A DNA stretch of 34,952 nt from contig JANQIL010000026.1 in NCBI GenBank assembly GCA_028282245.1, positions 1 to 34,952 of the forward strand, written 5' to 3'. Below the pieces are notes generated by a model that saw only the letters and a program-made list of their open reading frames with translations, was not told the DNA's origin and did not search any database. Positions 24,464 to 32,321 of the stretch are shown here, piece after piece; position 1 is the stretch's first letter; the number at the start of each line of letters is the position of its first letter. Both the position numbers and the translations under genes were made by a program. This stretch comes from Magnetospira sp. GTDB lineage: Bacteria; Pseudomonadota; Alphaproteobacteria; Rhodospirillales; Magnetospiraceae.

Positions 24464-24790
24464 TCACCCCGAACGCTTGCGGCCGCCGCCCGGCACCGCG
24501 CAGTAGATATCGGACAGGGTCTCCAGCATCTTGATCACGTTGTCGTCGGACAGCGAATAGTAGATCCGTTGCGAGTCGCGGCGCGTCCGCACCACTCCGT
24601 CGCGACGCAGCCGGGCCAGGTGCTGCGACAGCGCCGACTGGGTCAGGCCCACGCTCCGTTCCAGGGCGCTGACCGATTTCTCGCCGCCGCTCAACTCGCA
24701 GACGATCATCAGGCGACGATCGTTGCTCAGGGTCTTGAGCAGCGACGCGGCCCCGCGAACGTTGCGTTCGAGCACGTCTATTTCCATCAT
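24464..24790 (-). CDS. ArsR-family repressor of the SqrR/BigR persulfide-sensor type
   Basis: A 108-aa winged-helix dimeric repressor. The recognition region is SVGLTQSALSQHLARLRRDGVV, followed by the wing TRRDSQRIYYSL. Two cysteines, C31 (LMIVCELSGGE) and C97 (LSDIYC), are 66 residues apart. This is the same separation as the sensing pair of SqrR (Cys41/Cys107) and BigR (Cys42/Cys108), which form a tetrasulfide link with reactive sulfur. The usual ArsR metal motif ELCVCDL is absent. It diverges from the RND adaptor gene across a palindrome at 24811-24834, the likely operator. It starts with two ATGs in tandem (24790, 24787). The sensing role is inferred from the cysteine pattern and not shown. 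Confidence 0.85.
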   Translation of the reverse strand: MMEIDVLERNVRGAASLLKTLSNDRRLMIVCELSGGEKSVSALERSVGLTQSALSQHLARLRRDGVVRTRRDSQRIYYSLSDDNVIKMLETLSDIYCAVPGGGRKRSG

Positions 24791-24810
24791 GGTTACGGCG
24801 ACTCCGGTTT

Positions 24811-24834
24811 TTATATTTTATCTTGCTAATATAA
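24811..24834. promoter_or_regulatory. Palindromic operator candidate between the repressor and RND genes
   Basis: TTATATT (24811-24817) and AATATAA (24828-24834) are perfectly complementary 7-bp arms around 10 nt. The site is centred in the 110-bp divergent spacer and would cover both promoters, as expected for an autoregulated ArsR repressor. The adjoining 12-mer CTAATATAAGAA (24826-24837) recurs inverted at 14611-14622. Confidence 0.6.
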
Positions 24835-24900
24835 GAAGCCGGTCCATATATGTCAGCAAGTTTCGATACGGTCTCCGGACGTTCCGGCACAGGAGATATC

Positions 24901-25902
24901 ATGCTGAGGAAAAAATTACATTTTTCTCTTTCGGTCCGATCCCTGTTGGGAGCGTTGGCGGGGCTTGCCGCGACGATTTCCGAGGCTCCGGCCGACTCAA
25001 TCACCCTGCACAGCCAGGAAATCCGGGACCGCAAGGCGGTATTCGCGACCGTCGAGGCGGTTGACCTTCTGCAAGCCCGGGCGCGGATCGGCGGCACCGT
25101 GGTCAGCCTGTCGGTGGACGAGGGCAGCCAGGTGTCCTCCGGCGCGCGAATCGCCGTCGTGGTCGACGAGAAACTGGCGCTCGAAATCCGCTCCGCCAAG
25201 GCACGAATCCAGTCGGTGATCGCGGAACGGGCCAACGCGCGAACGGCCGTCGAGCGGGCGCGCAAGCTGCGCGCCTCCGGCACCTACAGCCAGGCCCGCC
25301 TGGACGAGGCCGAGACGGCGCTCAAGGTCCTGGACCGGACGCTCGCCTCGGCGCGCGCCGAGCGCGAGGTGATCGTTCAACGGGCCAAGGAGGGCGCCGT
25401 GCTGGCGCCGGGCGCCGGTCGGGTCCTCGACGTGAAGGTCACCGAGGGCGCGGTGGTGCTGCCCGGCGAGGCGATCGCCACCATCGCGGCCGAAACCTAC
25501 GTCCTGCGCCTCGTCCTGCCGGAACGTCACGCGCGCTTTCTGGCCGAGGGCGACACCGTGCTGGTCGGGCCGCGCGGCGTCGAGGTGACCAGCAACGACC
25601 ACCTGCGCCTGGGCCAGGTGGCGCAGGTCTATCCGCGCATGCGCCAGGGCCGGGTGGTGGCCGACGTGGAGACCGGCGGCCTGGAAGGCTATCTGGTCGG
25701 CGAGCGGACCCTGGTCTACGTGGAAACCGGGCGCCGCCAGGCCTTCGTGGTGCCCGAGGCGGCGCTGTACCGCCGGTTCGGGCTGTCCTACGTGCTGCTC
25801 GAGGACGGCACCGAGGTCGTCGTGCAGGCCGGACGGCCGGTGCAAGGCGGCATCGAGGTGCTGTCCGGGCTGCGCGACGGAGACCGGGTGATGGTGCCAT
25901 GA
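24901..25902 (+). CDS. RND efflux periplasmic adaptor (HlyD/MFP family)
   Basis: A 333-aa membrane-fusion protein. A signal-peptide-like N-terminus (residues 1 to about 31, RKK followed by SVRSLLGALAGLAATI) would send it to the periplasm. The lipoyl half-motif ARIGGTVVSLSVDEGSQVSSG near residue 60 precedes a short alpha hairpin (about 90-160). The second lipoyl half is APGAGRVLDVKVTEGAVVLPGE. The beta-barrel and membrane-proximal domain ends in VLSGLRDGDRVMVP. AGGAG lies 7 nt before ATG 24901. Its stop overlaps the pump gene by 4 bp. No outer-membrane channel gene accompanies it. Confidence 0.9.
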   Translation: MLRKKLHFSLSVRSLLGALAGLAATISEAPADSITLHSQEIRDRKAVFATVEAVDLLQARARIGGTVVSLSVDEGSQVSSGARIAVVVDEKLALEIRSAKARIQSVIAERANARTAVERARKLRASGTYSQARLDEAETALKVLDRTLASARAEREVIVQRAKEGAVLAPGAGRVLDVKVTEGAVVLPGEAIATIAAETYVLRLVLPERHARFLAEGDTVLVGPRGVEVTSNDHLRLGQVAQVYPRMRQGRVVADVETGGLEGYLVGERTLVYVETGRRQAFVVPEAALYRRFGLSYVLLEDGTEVVVQAGRPVQGGIEVLSGLRDGDRVMVP

Positions 25903-28900
25903 CCGGCGCGCCGAGGCTTGGCGTTTCGGGCGCCATCACCCGCGCCTTCATCAATTCGCCGCTCACCCCGCTGCTGCTCCTGGCCGCCCTGGCGGTTGGC
26001 CTGGTCGCCCTCGCCGCGCTGCCGCGCGAGGAGGAGCCGCAGATCTCGGTGCCGATGGTCGACATCCTGGTGCGGGCCGACGGCCTGAAGGCGGCGGACG
26101 TGGTCGAGCTGGTCACCAAGCCGCTGGAGGACATCGTCAACGGCATCGACGACGTGGAGCACGTCTATTCGCGCAGCCGCGACGACTCGGTGATGGTCAC
26201 CGCGCGGTTCGAGGTGGGAACCAGCAAGGACACCGCGATCCTGCGCGTGCATGACACCATCCGCGCCCATCTGGCGGAGATTCCGCTCGGCATCCCGATG
26301 CCGCTGATCGTCGGGCGCGGCATCAACGACGTGCCGATCGTGGTGTTCACCCTGTCGCCCGACCTTGCCGCCGGCCATCACGAAAGATGGAACGACAACG
26401 GCCTCCACGACGTGGCCGAGGAGTTGCGGCACGAATTGTCCAAGGTCGACGACGTCGGCCTGACCTTCATCGTCGGCGGGCGGGCCAACCAGATCCGGGT
26501 CGAGCCCGACCCCGAGCGTCTGGCCCGCCACGGCATCACCCTCAATCAACTGGTCGACAAGGTCCGCAACGCCAATCGAACCTTCCAGATCGGTACCCTG
26601 TTCGACAACGGCCGCAGCGTCCCGGCGGTGGCCGGGCAAACCTTGCAGGGCGTGCACGACATCGGCCAGCTCCTGATCACCAGCCGCGACGGCCGGCCGG
26701 TCTACGTCAAGGACGTGGCGCGGGTGGTCGTCGGCGCCGAGCCCGGCGACTCGCGGGTGTGGCAGATCGAGCCCGGCCCCGACGGCGCCCTTGAGCGGCT
26801 GCCGGCGGTGTCGGTCGCCGTCGCCAAGCGGGCCGGGGCCAACGCGGTGGCGGTGGCCGAGCATCTCATCTCGCGGATGCAGTCGGTCAGGGGTCGCCTG
26901 GTGCCCGCGGACATCAAGGTGGAGATCACCCGCAACTACGGAGAGACGGCGACCGAGAAGGCCGACGAATTGCTGTTTCACCTGGGTCTCGCCACGCTGT
27001 CCATCGTTCTCCTGATCACCCTGGCCATCGGTTGGCGCGAGGGCGTGGTGGTGGCGGTGGTCATCCCGGCCACCATCCTGCTGACCCTGTTCGCGGCGCA
27101 TCTGATGGGTTTTACCCTCAACCGGGTCAGCCTGTTCGCGCTGATCTTCTCGATCGGCATCCTGGTCGACGACGCCATCGTGGTGGTCGAGAACATCGTC
27201 CGCCATTGCCACATCAACAAGGGCGCGAAGGACAAGACGGCGGCCCAGATCGCCATCGAGGGCGTCGCCGAGGTCGGCAACCCGACCATCATCGCGACAC
27301 TCACCATCATCGCCGCGCTGCTGCCGATGATGTTCGTGTCCGGCCTGATGGGCCCCTACATGAGTCCGATTCCGGCCAACGCCTCGGCCGCCATGCTGTT
27401 CTCGTTCTTCATCGCCGTGATCGTCACGCCATGGCTGCTGCTCAAGGTGTCGGGACGCATGATGCCGAAGGGCCCGTTGCGCCGCCTGGCCTGCCGCCTG
27501 CTGTCGCCGCTGATGCGCTGCTCGGAGGACGAGGTGGACGCCCGCCTGTCCCGCGAGTTCGACATCTTCCGGGACGACGCCCCCGTTTCCGGCGCCGATC
27601 ACGACCACGCGGGGCGGCTCGGCGCGATCTACCGCCGCGTCGCGCGGCCGGTGCTGACCGGGCGCAACCGGTCGCGGCTGCTGCTCGCCGTCACCGGGGT
27701 GGCGACGCTCGGGGCCTGCGTCCTGTTCTATACCCGGGACGTGACGGTCAAGCTGCTGCCGTTCGACAACAAGTCGGAGTTCCAGGTGGTGGTGGACCTG
27801 CCCGAGGGCGCCACCCTCGAGGACACCGAACGGGTGCTGATCGCGGCCGCCGAACGGGTCGCCGACCTGCCCGAGCTGGTCTCCCTGCAAGCCCATGCCG
27901 GCACCGCCGCGCCGTTCAACTTCAACGGCCTGGTCCGCCACTACTACCTGCGCGACGAACCGCACCTAGGCGATCTCCAGATCAACCTGAAGGCCAAGCA
28001 CCACCGCGCCCGATCCAGCCACCAGATCGCCCTCGACGCGCGGCGGCGGCTGGCCGGCCTGCCGGTGCCGGACGGCACCTCCGTCAAGGTGGTCGAGGTG
28101 CCGCCCGGGCCGCCGGTGCTCTCCACCCTGCTGGCCGAGGTCTACGGCCCCGACGCCGAAACCCGGCGCGCGGCGGCGGCCAGGCTTCGCGAGGCGTTCG
28201 AGGAGGTCGACTTCGTGGTCGACGTCGACGACAGCTACGGCACCCCGACCCGCCGCCTGCGGCTGGTCATCGATCAGGAGGCGCTGGAGTTTCACGGGGT
28301 CCAGGAACAGGCCGTCTACGATACCCTGGAGGCCCTGCTCGGCGGGGTCAAGGTGGGCTACTCACAGCGCGGCCACGGCACCAATCCGATCGAAATCTCG
28401 GTGCGCCTGCCGAAGGCCGACCTGCATCCGTCGGAGCGCCTGCTGTCGACCCCGGTGCCGGCCCCGGGTCCGGCCGGCGACGCGGGGCGGATCGTCGAGC
28501 TGGGCGACGTGGTGCGAATCGTCGACGAGCCGGCCAGCTACCCGGTCTTCCGGCGCGACGGCCGATTCGCCGAAATGATCCTGGGCGAGCCGGCCGGTCG
28601 CTTCGAGGCCCCGGTGTACGGCATGTTCGCGGTCGAGGACGTGGTCAACGGCATGGACTGGGGCGAGCGCGGCCCGCCGGCCTTCCTCTATCACGGCCAG
28701 CCGGCCGACGAATCGGCCGTCTCGGTGCTGTGGGACGGCGAGTGGGAGATCACCTACGTGACGTTTCGCGACATGGGCGCCGCGTTCGGGGTGGCGATTC
28801 TCGCCATCTATCTCCTGGTGGTCGGCCAGTTCGGCTCCTTCAAGGTGCCCCTGGTGATCCTGGTCCCGGTGCCGCTCACCCTGATCGGCATCGTCATCGG

Positions 28901-29270
28901 CCACTGGTTGTTCGACGCCCCGTTCACCGCCACCTCGATGATCGGCTTCATCGCCCTGGCCGGCATCATCGTGCGCAACTCCATCCTGCTGGTCGATTTC
29001 ATCAACCACCGCCGCGATCAGGGCGGGACCCTGCGCGACGTCCTTATCGACGCCGGAGCGACCCGGTTCAAGCCGATCCTGCTCACCGCCCTGGCGGCGA
29101 TGATCGGCGCCGCCTTCATCCTGGCCGATCCGATCTTCCAGGGCCTGGCGATCTCGCTGGTGTTCGGGCTGATGTCCTCGACCGCGCTCACCCTGCTCGT
29201 CATCCCGGCCCTCTATGTCTGGCTGCGCGATGACGGAAAGGGTTTCGGGAACCCGGCGCGTGAAGGGTAA
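25899..29270 (+). CDS. RND-family efflux permease (AcrB-like)
   Basis: A 1,123-aa inner-membrane proton-driven exporter with the RND duplicated plan: helix 1, a large periplasmic loop, helices 2-6, then a repeat. The entry is ALPREEEPQISVPMVDI, the form common to the AcrB/MdtB-like family. GILVDDAIVVVENI in helix 4 carries the paired proton-relay aspartates D424 and D425. The second half has GFIALAGIIVRNSILLVDFI. An insertion of acidic and His-containing residues (about 540-575) follows the first membrane block. The substrate is unknown. Its position with a persulfide-type repressor suggests export of sulfur-related or thiol-reactive compounds; that is inference. Confidence 0.93.
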   Translation: MTGAPRLGVSGAITRAFINSPLTPLLLLAALAVGLVALAALPREEEPQISVPMVDILVRADGLKAADVVELVTKPLEDIVNGIDDVEHVYSRSRDDSVMVTARFEVGTSKDTAILRVHDTIRAHLAEIPLGIPMPLIVGRGINDVPIVVFTLSPDLAAGHHERWNDNGLHDVAEELRHELSKVDDVGLTFIVGGRANQIRVEPDPERLARHGITLNQLVDKVRNANRTFQIGTLFDNGRSVPAVAGQTLQGVHDIGQLLITSRDGRPVYVKDVARVVVGAEPGDSRVWQIEPGPDGALERLPAVSVAVAKRAGANAVAVAEHLISRMQSVRGRLVPADIKVEITRNYGETATEKADELLFHLGLATLSIVLLITLAIGWREGVVVAVVIPATILLTLFAAHLMGFTLNRVSLFALIFSIGILVDDAIVVVENIVRHCHINKGAKDKTAAQIAIEGVAEVGNPTIIATLTIIAALLPMMFVSGLMGPYMSPIPANASAAMLFSFFIAVIVTPWLLLKVSGRMMPKGPLRRLACRLLSPLMRCSEDEVDARLSREFDIFRDDAPVSGADHDHAGRLGAIYRRVARPVLTGRNRSRLLLAVTGVATLGACVLFYTRDVTVKLLPFDNKSEFQVVVDLPEGATLEDTERVLIAAAERVADLPELVSLQAHAGTAAPFNFNGLVRHYYLRDEPHLGDLQINLKAKHHRARSSHQIALDARRRLAGLPVPDGTSVKVVEVPPGPPVLSTLLAEVYGPDAETRRAAAARLREAFEEVDFVVDVDDSYGTPTRRLRLVIDQEALEFHGVQEQAVYDTLEALLGGVKVGYSQRGHGTNPIEISVRLPKADLHPSERLLSTPVPAPGPAGDAGRIVELGDVVRIVDEPASYPVFRRDGRFAEMILGEPAGRFEAPVYGMFAVEDVVNGMDWGERGPPAFLYHGQPADESAVSVLWDGEWEITYVTFRDMGAAFGVAILAIYLLVVGQFGSFKVPLVILVPVPLTLIGIVIGHWLFDAPFTATSMIGFIALAGIIVRNSILLVDFINHRRDQGGTLRDVLIDAGATRFKPILLTALAAMIGAAFILADPIFQGLAISLVFGLMSSTALTLLVIPALYVWLRDDGKGFGNPAREG

Positions 29271-29346
29271 CGCTCTGAAAAAAAATATATATAAGCAATC
29301 GCTAATTTTTGCGCTTAACATCGCGCCCGAAACGGCTTACAGTGCT

Positions 29347-29376
29347 CGGACGCGGTGGCTCGATCCGCCGCGTCCG
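29347..29376. terminator. Strong hairpin between the RND pump and the Met-heptad gene
   Basis: CGGACGCGGTGG (29347-29358) and CCGCCGCGTCCG (29365-29376) pair fully, with one G-U wobble, around loop CTCGAT; one further T-A pair extends it. No T-run follows. AT-rich DNA lies before it (29279-29312), so it may sit in the leader of the next gene instead of ending the pump operon. Confidence 0.45.
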
Positions 29377-29421
29377 ACAAGTCGCCCGGGCAGGCGGCGC
29401 GGATAATCGGGGGGGACCGCC

Positions 29422-29847
29422 ATGTATCGGCGACAGACCAGCGGACGCTTCATCGTCCTGACCACGGCCGGCATCGTGGTCGTGATGAGCATTTTCACCT
29501 GGGTCATGTACGGCATGGCCCAGAAGGTGGAAATCATGACCGCGACCATGCTGCAAATGAACAACTCGGTCATCAAGATGACCGAAATCCAGGAACGCAT
29601 GGCGGCCGACATGTCCGGCATGCACGACAACCTGACCACCATGAACGTCACGGTCGGCAGCATGGACACATCGGTGTCGCGGATGGACCATAACGTCACC
29701 CGCCTGTCGGCCAGCGTCGGCGTCATGGCGGTCAGCGTCGACAACATGGCGGTGATCTTCAGCACCCTGTCGCGCGACATGGGCCGCGTCTCGCATGCCT
29801 TCACGCAGCCGATGTCCTACATGTGGGGCAATATGTTCCCGTTCTGA
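29422..29847 (+). CDS. Membrane-anchored methionine-heptad coiled-coil protein, 141 aa
   Basis: A single N-terminal membrane helix (about residues 10-31) with RR before it suggests a tail in the periplasm. From residue 32 the protein is one uninterrupted coiled coil in which every seventh residue is Met or Leu: M32, M39, M46, M53, M60, M67, M74, M81, M88, L95, M102, M109, L116. The other core position, four residues later, is almost always hydrophobic (V36, M43, V50, M64, L71, V78, V85, V92, V99, V106, F113; only Q57 is polar). In all, 20 of 141 residues are Met. The C-terminus (QPMSYMWGNMFPF) is aromatic and Met-rich. It has no cysteines. I do not recognise the family. It follows the RND operon by 151 bp and probably has its own promoter. 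Confidence 0.75.
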   Translation: MYRRQTSGRFIVLTTAGIVVVMSIFTWVMYGMAQKVEIMTATMLQMNNSVIKMTEIQERMAADMSGMHDNLTTMNVTVGSMDTSVSRMDHNVTRLSASVGVMAVSVDNMAVIFSTLSRDMGRVSHAFTQPMSYMWGNMFPF

Positions 29848-29853
29848 TGTGCA

Positions 29854-29878
29854 GGCCCCGAATCCGTGATTCGGGGCC
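29854..29878. terminator. Bidirectional terminator-like hairpin
   Basis: GGCCCCGAAT and ATTCGGGGCC are a perfect 10-bp stem around CCGTG, lying exactly between the convergent ends of the Met-heptad gene (29847) and hypE (29883). No strong T-run is seen on either strand. Confidence 0.6.
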
Positions 29879-29882
29879 CGAC

Positions 29883-30926
29883 TCAGCAGATGCGCGGCAG
29901 CGGCTGGCCGGCCAGCCAGTCGACGATGCGCCGCCCGCCGAGCGCCGTTTGCATCTGCACGAAGCGATCCGGATCGGCGACCGCCTCGCCGATGATCGCC
30001 GAATCGAGGCCCAGCGGATGGCCCTTCATGACATTCAGCAGGGTCTCGGCCGCCTCCGGCGGGCAGATGGCGACCAGCTTGCCCTCGTTGGCGACGTTCA
30101 AGGGGTCGAGACCGAGCAGTTCGCAGGCACCCCGCACCTCGGGCCGGATCGGAAGCGCGGATTCGGTCAGCAGCATTCCGACCCGCGATTGCCGGGCCAG
30201 TTCGTTGAGGGTGGCCGCCAGGCCGCCGCGCGTCGGGTCGCGCAGCACCCGGATGTCGGGCACCGCCGTCACCATCGCCGCCACGAGATCGTGCAGGGCG
30301 GCGGAATCCGAAACGATCGGGGTGTCGAAGGTCAGGTTCTCGCGTTTCGACATCACCGCCATCCCGTGATCGCCGAGGGTGCCGCTGAGCAGGATCGCGT
30401 CACCCGGCCGCGCCCGGTCCCCCGAGATATTGAGACGCTCGTCCTCGATGACGCCGAGCCCGGTGGTGTTGATGTAAAGGCCGTCGCACTGGCCGCGCTC
30501 CACCACCTTGGTGTCGCCGCAGACCACGGCGACGCCGGCGGCGCGCGCCGCCGCCGCCATGGAGTCGACGGTCGCCTTGAGGTCGCCGAGCGGCAGGCCG
30601 TCCTCGATCACGAAACCCGCGGTCAGGTACAGGGGCCGGGCGCCCGACATCGCCACGTCGTTGATCGTGCCGTGCACCGCCATCGACCCGATGTCGCCGC
30701 CCGGGAAAACGCGCGGCGTCACCACGAAGGTGTCGGTGGCCAGCGCCAGCCGGCCCGGCGGCACGGTCAGGCGGGCCTGGTCGTTGCCCTGCGCCAGCCA
30801 CGCGTTGTCGAAGGCGGCCAGGAAGAGTTCATCGATCAACTGCGCCATTGCCCGGCCGCCGGCGCCGTGTGCCATCTCGACCCGGCCCGAGGCGAGGTTC
30901 AGCGGCGGGCCGAGGCTAGAGCGCAC
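29883..30926 (-). CDS. hypE: Hydrogenase maturation protein HypE
   Basis: A 347-aa protein that dehydrates the thiocarboxamide on its own C-terminal cysteine to make the cyanide ligands of [NiFe]-hydrogenase. The C-terminus is PRIC, the modified Cys347. The N-terminal region MAHGAGGRAMAQLIDELF is the family signature, followed by TDTFVVTPRVFPGGDIG, the AIR-synthase-like ATP site, and VCGDTKVV, RDPTRGGLAATLNELA. I chose GTG 30926 because the coding frame continues only a few residues before the signature; it overlaps the hypD end by 11 bp. It is the last gene of the operon. Confidence 0.95.
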   Translation of the reverse strand: MRSSLGPPLNLASGRVEMAHGAGGRAMAQLIDELFLAAFDNAWLAQGNDQARLTVPPGRLALATDTFVVTPRVFPGGDIGSMAVHGTINDVAMSGARPLYLTAGFVIEDGLPLGDLKATVDSMAAAARAAGVAVVCGDTKVVERGQCDGLYINTTGLGVIEDERLNISGDRARPGDAILLSGTLGDHGMAVMSKRENLTFDTPIVSDSAALHDLVAAMVTAVPDIRVLRDPTRGGLAATLNELARQSRVGMLLTESALPIRPEVRGACELLGLDPLNVANEGKLVAICPPEAAETLLNVMKGHPLGLDSAIIGEAVADPDRFVQMQTALGGRRIVDWLAGQPLPRIC

Positions 30927-32067
30927 GGCGGGCCTCGCGGTGCCTCGGGTGGCGGAATCGACCGTAGCTCCAATGGGCCGCGCAGGCGCCCTCGGCGGAG
31001 ACCATGCAGGCGCCGAGCGGGGTGTCCGGCGTGCAGGCGGCGCCGAACAGGCGGCAATCGGGCGGCTCCTTGAGGCCGCGCAGAATCGCCCCGCAGTCGC
31101 AGGCCGGGTGGTCGCGTCCCATGAGGTCCCCGAGGTCGAAGCGCCGTTCGGCGTCCCATCGGGCGAAGCCGTCGCGCGGTCGCAGGGCCGACCGGGGAAT
31201 GGCCCCGAGGCCACGCCATTCGAAGGTCTCGCGCGGCGTCATGATCTCGGCGACCAGGGCCCGCGCCTTGCGGTTGCCGTCGCGGGCCACCGCCCGGATG
31301 TATTGGTTCTCAACCTCGAAGCGCCCGTCGTTGACCTGCCGCACCAGCATCAGCACGGCCTGAAGGATGTCCAGCGGCTCGAAGCCGGCGATCGCCACCG
31401 GCTTGCGATGGGCCTCGGCGAACGGTTCGTAGGCGCCGGACCCGATCACCGTGGACACATGGGCCGGTCCGATGAAGCCGTCCAGCGGCACCGCGTCGGC
31501 GCCCGGCGCGCCGGGGCCGTCCAGGATGTGCAACACCGCCGGAGGCGTCAGCACATGGTTGCAGAATACCGAGAAGTTGGTCAGTTCGGTCTCGGCGGCG
31601 TGGCGGATCGCCAGCGCGGTGGGCGGCGTGGTGGTCTCGAAGCCGATGGCGAAGAACACCACCTCGCGGTCGGGCGCGTCGCGGGCCACCGCGAGGGCGT
31701 CCAGGGTCGAATAGACCATCCGCACGTCGGCGCCGTCGGTCCGCGCCCTCAGCAGGCTGTCGCCGCCGGAGCCCGGCACCCGCATCATGTCGCCGTAGGT
31801 GCACAGGATCACCCGGTGGTCGCGGGCCAGCGAGAGGGCCATGTCGAGGCGTCCGACCGGCAGCACGCAGACCGGGCAGCCCGGCCCGTGGATCAGGCGC
31901 ACCGCGTCGGGCAGCAGATCCTCCAGGCCGTGACGGGCGATGGCGTGGGTATGGCCGCCGCAGAACTCCATGAAGTTGTAGCGCGTCGCCGGCCGCGTCG
32001 CGGCGGCGATGGCCGCCGCCAGGCGCCGCCCCAGGTCCGGGTCGCGGTAGTCGTCGACGTATTTCAC
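30916..32067 (-). CDS. hypD: Hydrogenase maturation protein HypD
   Basis: A 383-aa iron-sulfur scaffold protein on which, with HypC, the Fe(CN)2CO group is assembled. Motifs are complete: FMEFCGGHTHA (Cys 36, GHTH 38-41), GPGCPVCVLP (Cys 64 and 67), CTYGDMMRVPGS, FFAIGFETTTPPTA, and NHVLTPP. C-terminal cysteines for the 4Fe-4S cluster lie in CDCGAILRG, CRLFGAACTPDTPLGACMVSAEGACAA. It overlaps hypC by 4 bp and hypE by 11 bp. Confidence 0.96.
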   Translation of the reverse strand: MKYVDDYRDPDLGRRLAAAIAAATRPATRYNFMEFCGGHTHAIARHGLEDLLPDAVRLIHGPGCPVCVLPVGRLDMALSLARDHRVILCTYGDMMRVPGSGGDSLLRARTDGADVRMVYSTLDALAVARDAPDREVVFFAIGFETTTPPTALAIRHAAETELTNFSVFCNHVLTPPAVLHILDGPGAPGADAVPLDGFIGPAHVSTVIGSGAYEPFAEAHRKPVAIAGFEPLDILQAVLMLVRQVNDGRFEVENQYIRAVARDGNRKARALVAEIMTPRETFEWRGLGAIPRSALRPRDGFARWDAERRFDLGDLMGRDHPACDCGAILRGLKEPPDCRLFGAACTPDTPLGACMVSAEGACAAHWSYGRFRHPRHREARRAL

Positions 32068-32306
32068 GAGGCCGCCCGCTCGGCCTCGCCGGCCGCGATC
32101 ATCTCGGCGATCAGGTCCAGGGTCCGCTCGGCCTCCGCCGGGTCCAGGCGGGCGAGGGCGTAGCCCACGTGCAGGATCACGTAGTCGCCGGCCGCGAGGT
32201 CGTCGACCAGGGCCACCGAGACCTCCTTCACGGCGCCGCCCGCGTCAACCCGCGCCATGCCGCCGGGCAGCAGATCGATCACCTTGGCGGGAACGGCGAG
32301 GCACAT
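32064..32306 (-). CDS. hypC: Hydrogenase maturation chaperone HypC
   Basis: An 80-aa HypC/HupF-family chaperone. The N-terminus MCLAVPAKVID has the essential Cys2 that binds the iron group once Met1 is removed. The OB-like core is VKEVSVALVDDLAAGDYVILHVGYALARLD. It forms a complex with HypD and with the hydrogenase large-subunit precursor. Start ATG 32306, 15 bp after hypF, overlapping hypD by 4 bp. Confidence 0.95.
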   Translation of the reverse strand: MCLAVPAKVIDLLPGGMARVDAGGAVKEVSVALVDDLAAGDYVILHVGYALARLDPAEAERTLDLIAEMIAAGEAERAAS

Positions 32307-32321
32307 GATGCGGCTCCTTTG

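Noticed and set aside
25788-27965. A 725-codon minus-strand open frame opposite the RND pump
   Set aside because: Low-complexity Asp/His/Gly/Gln composition with no motifs; mirrors the codon pattern of the pump gene.
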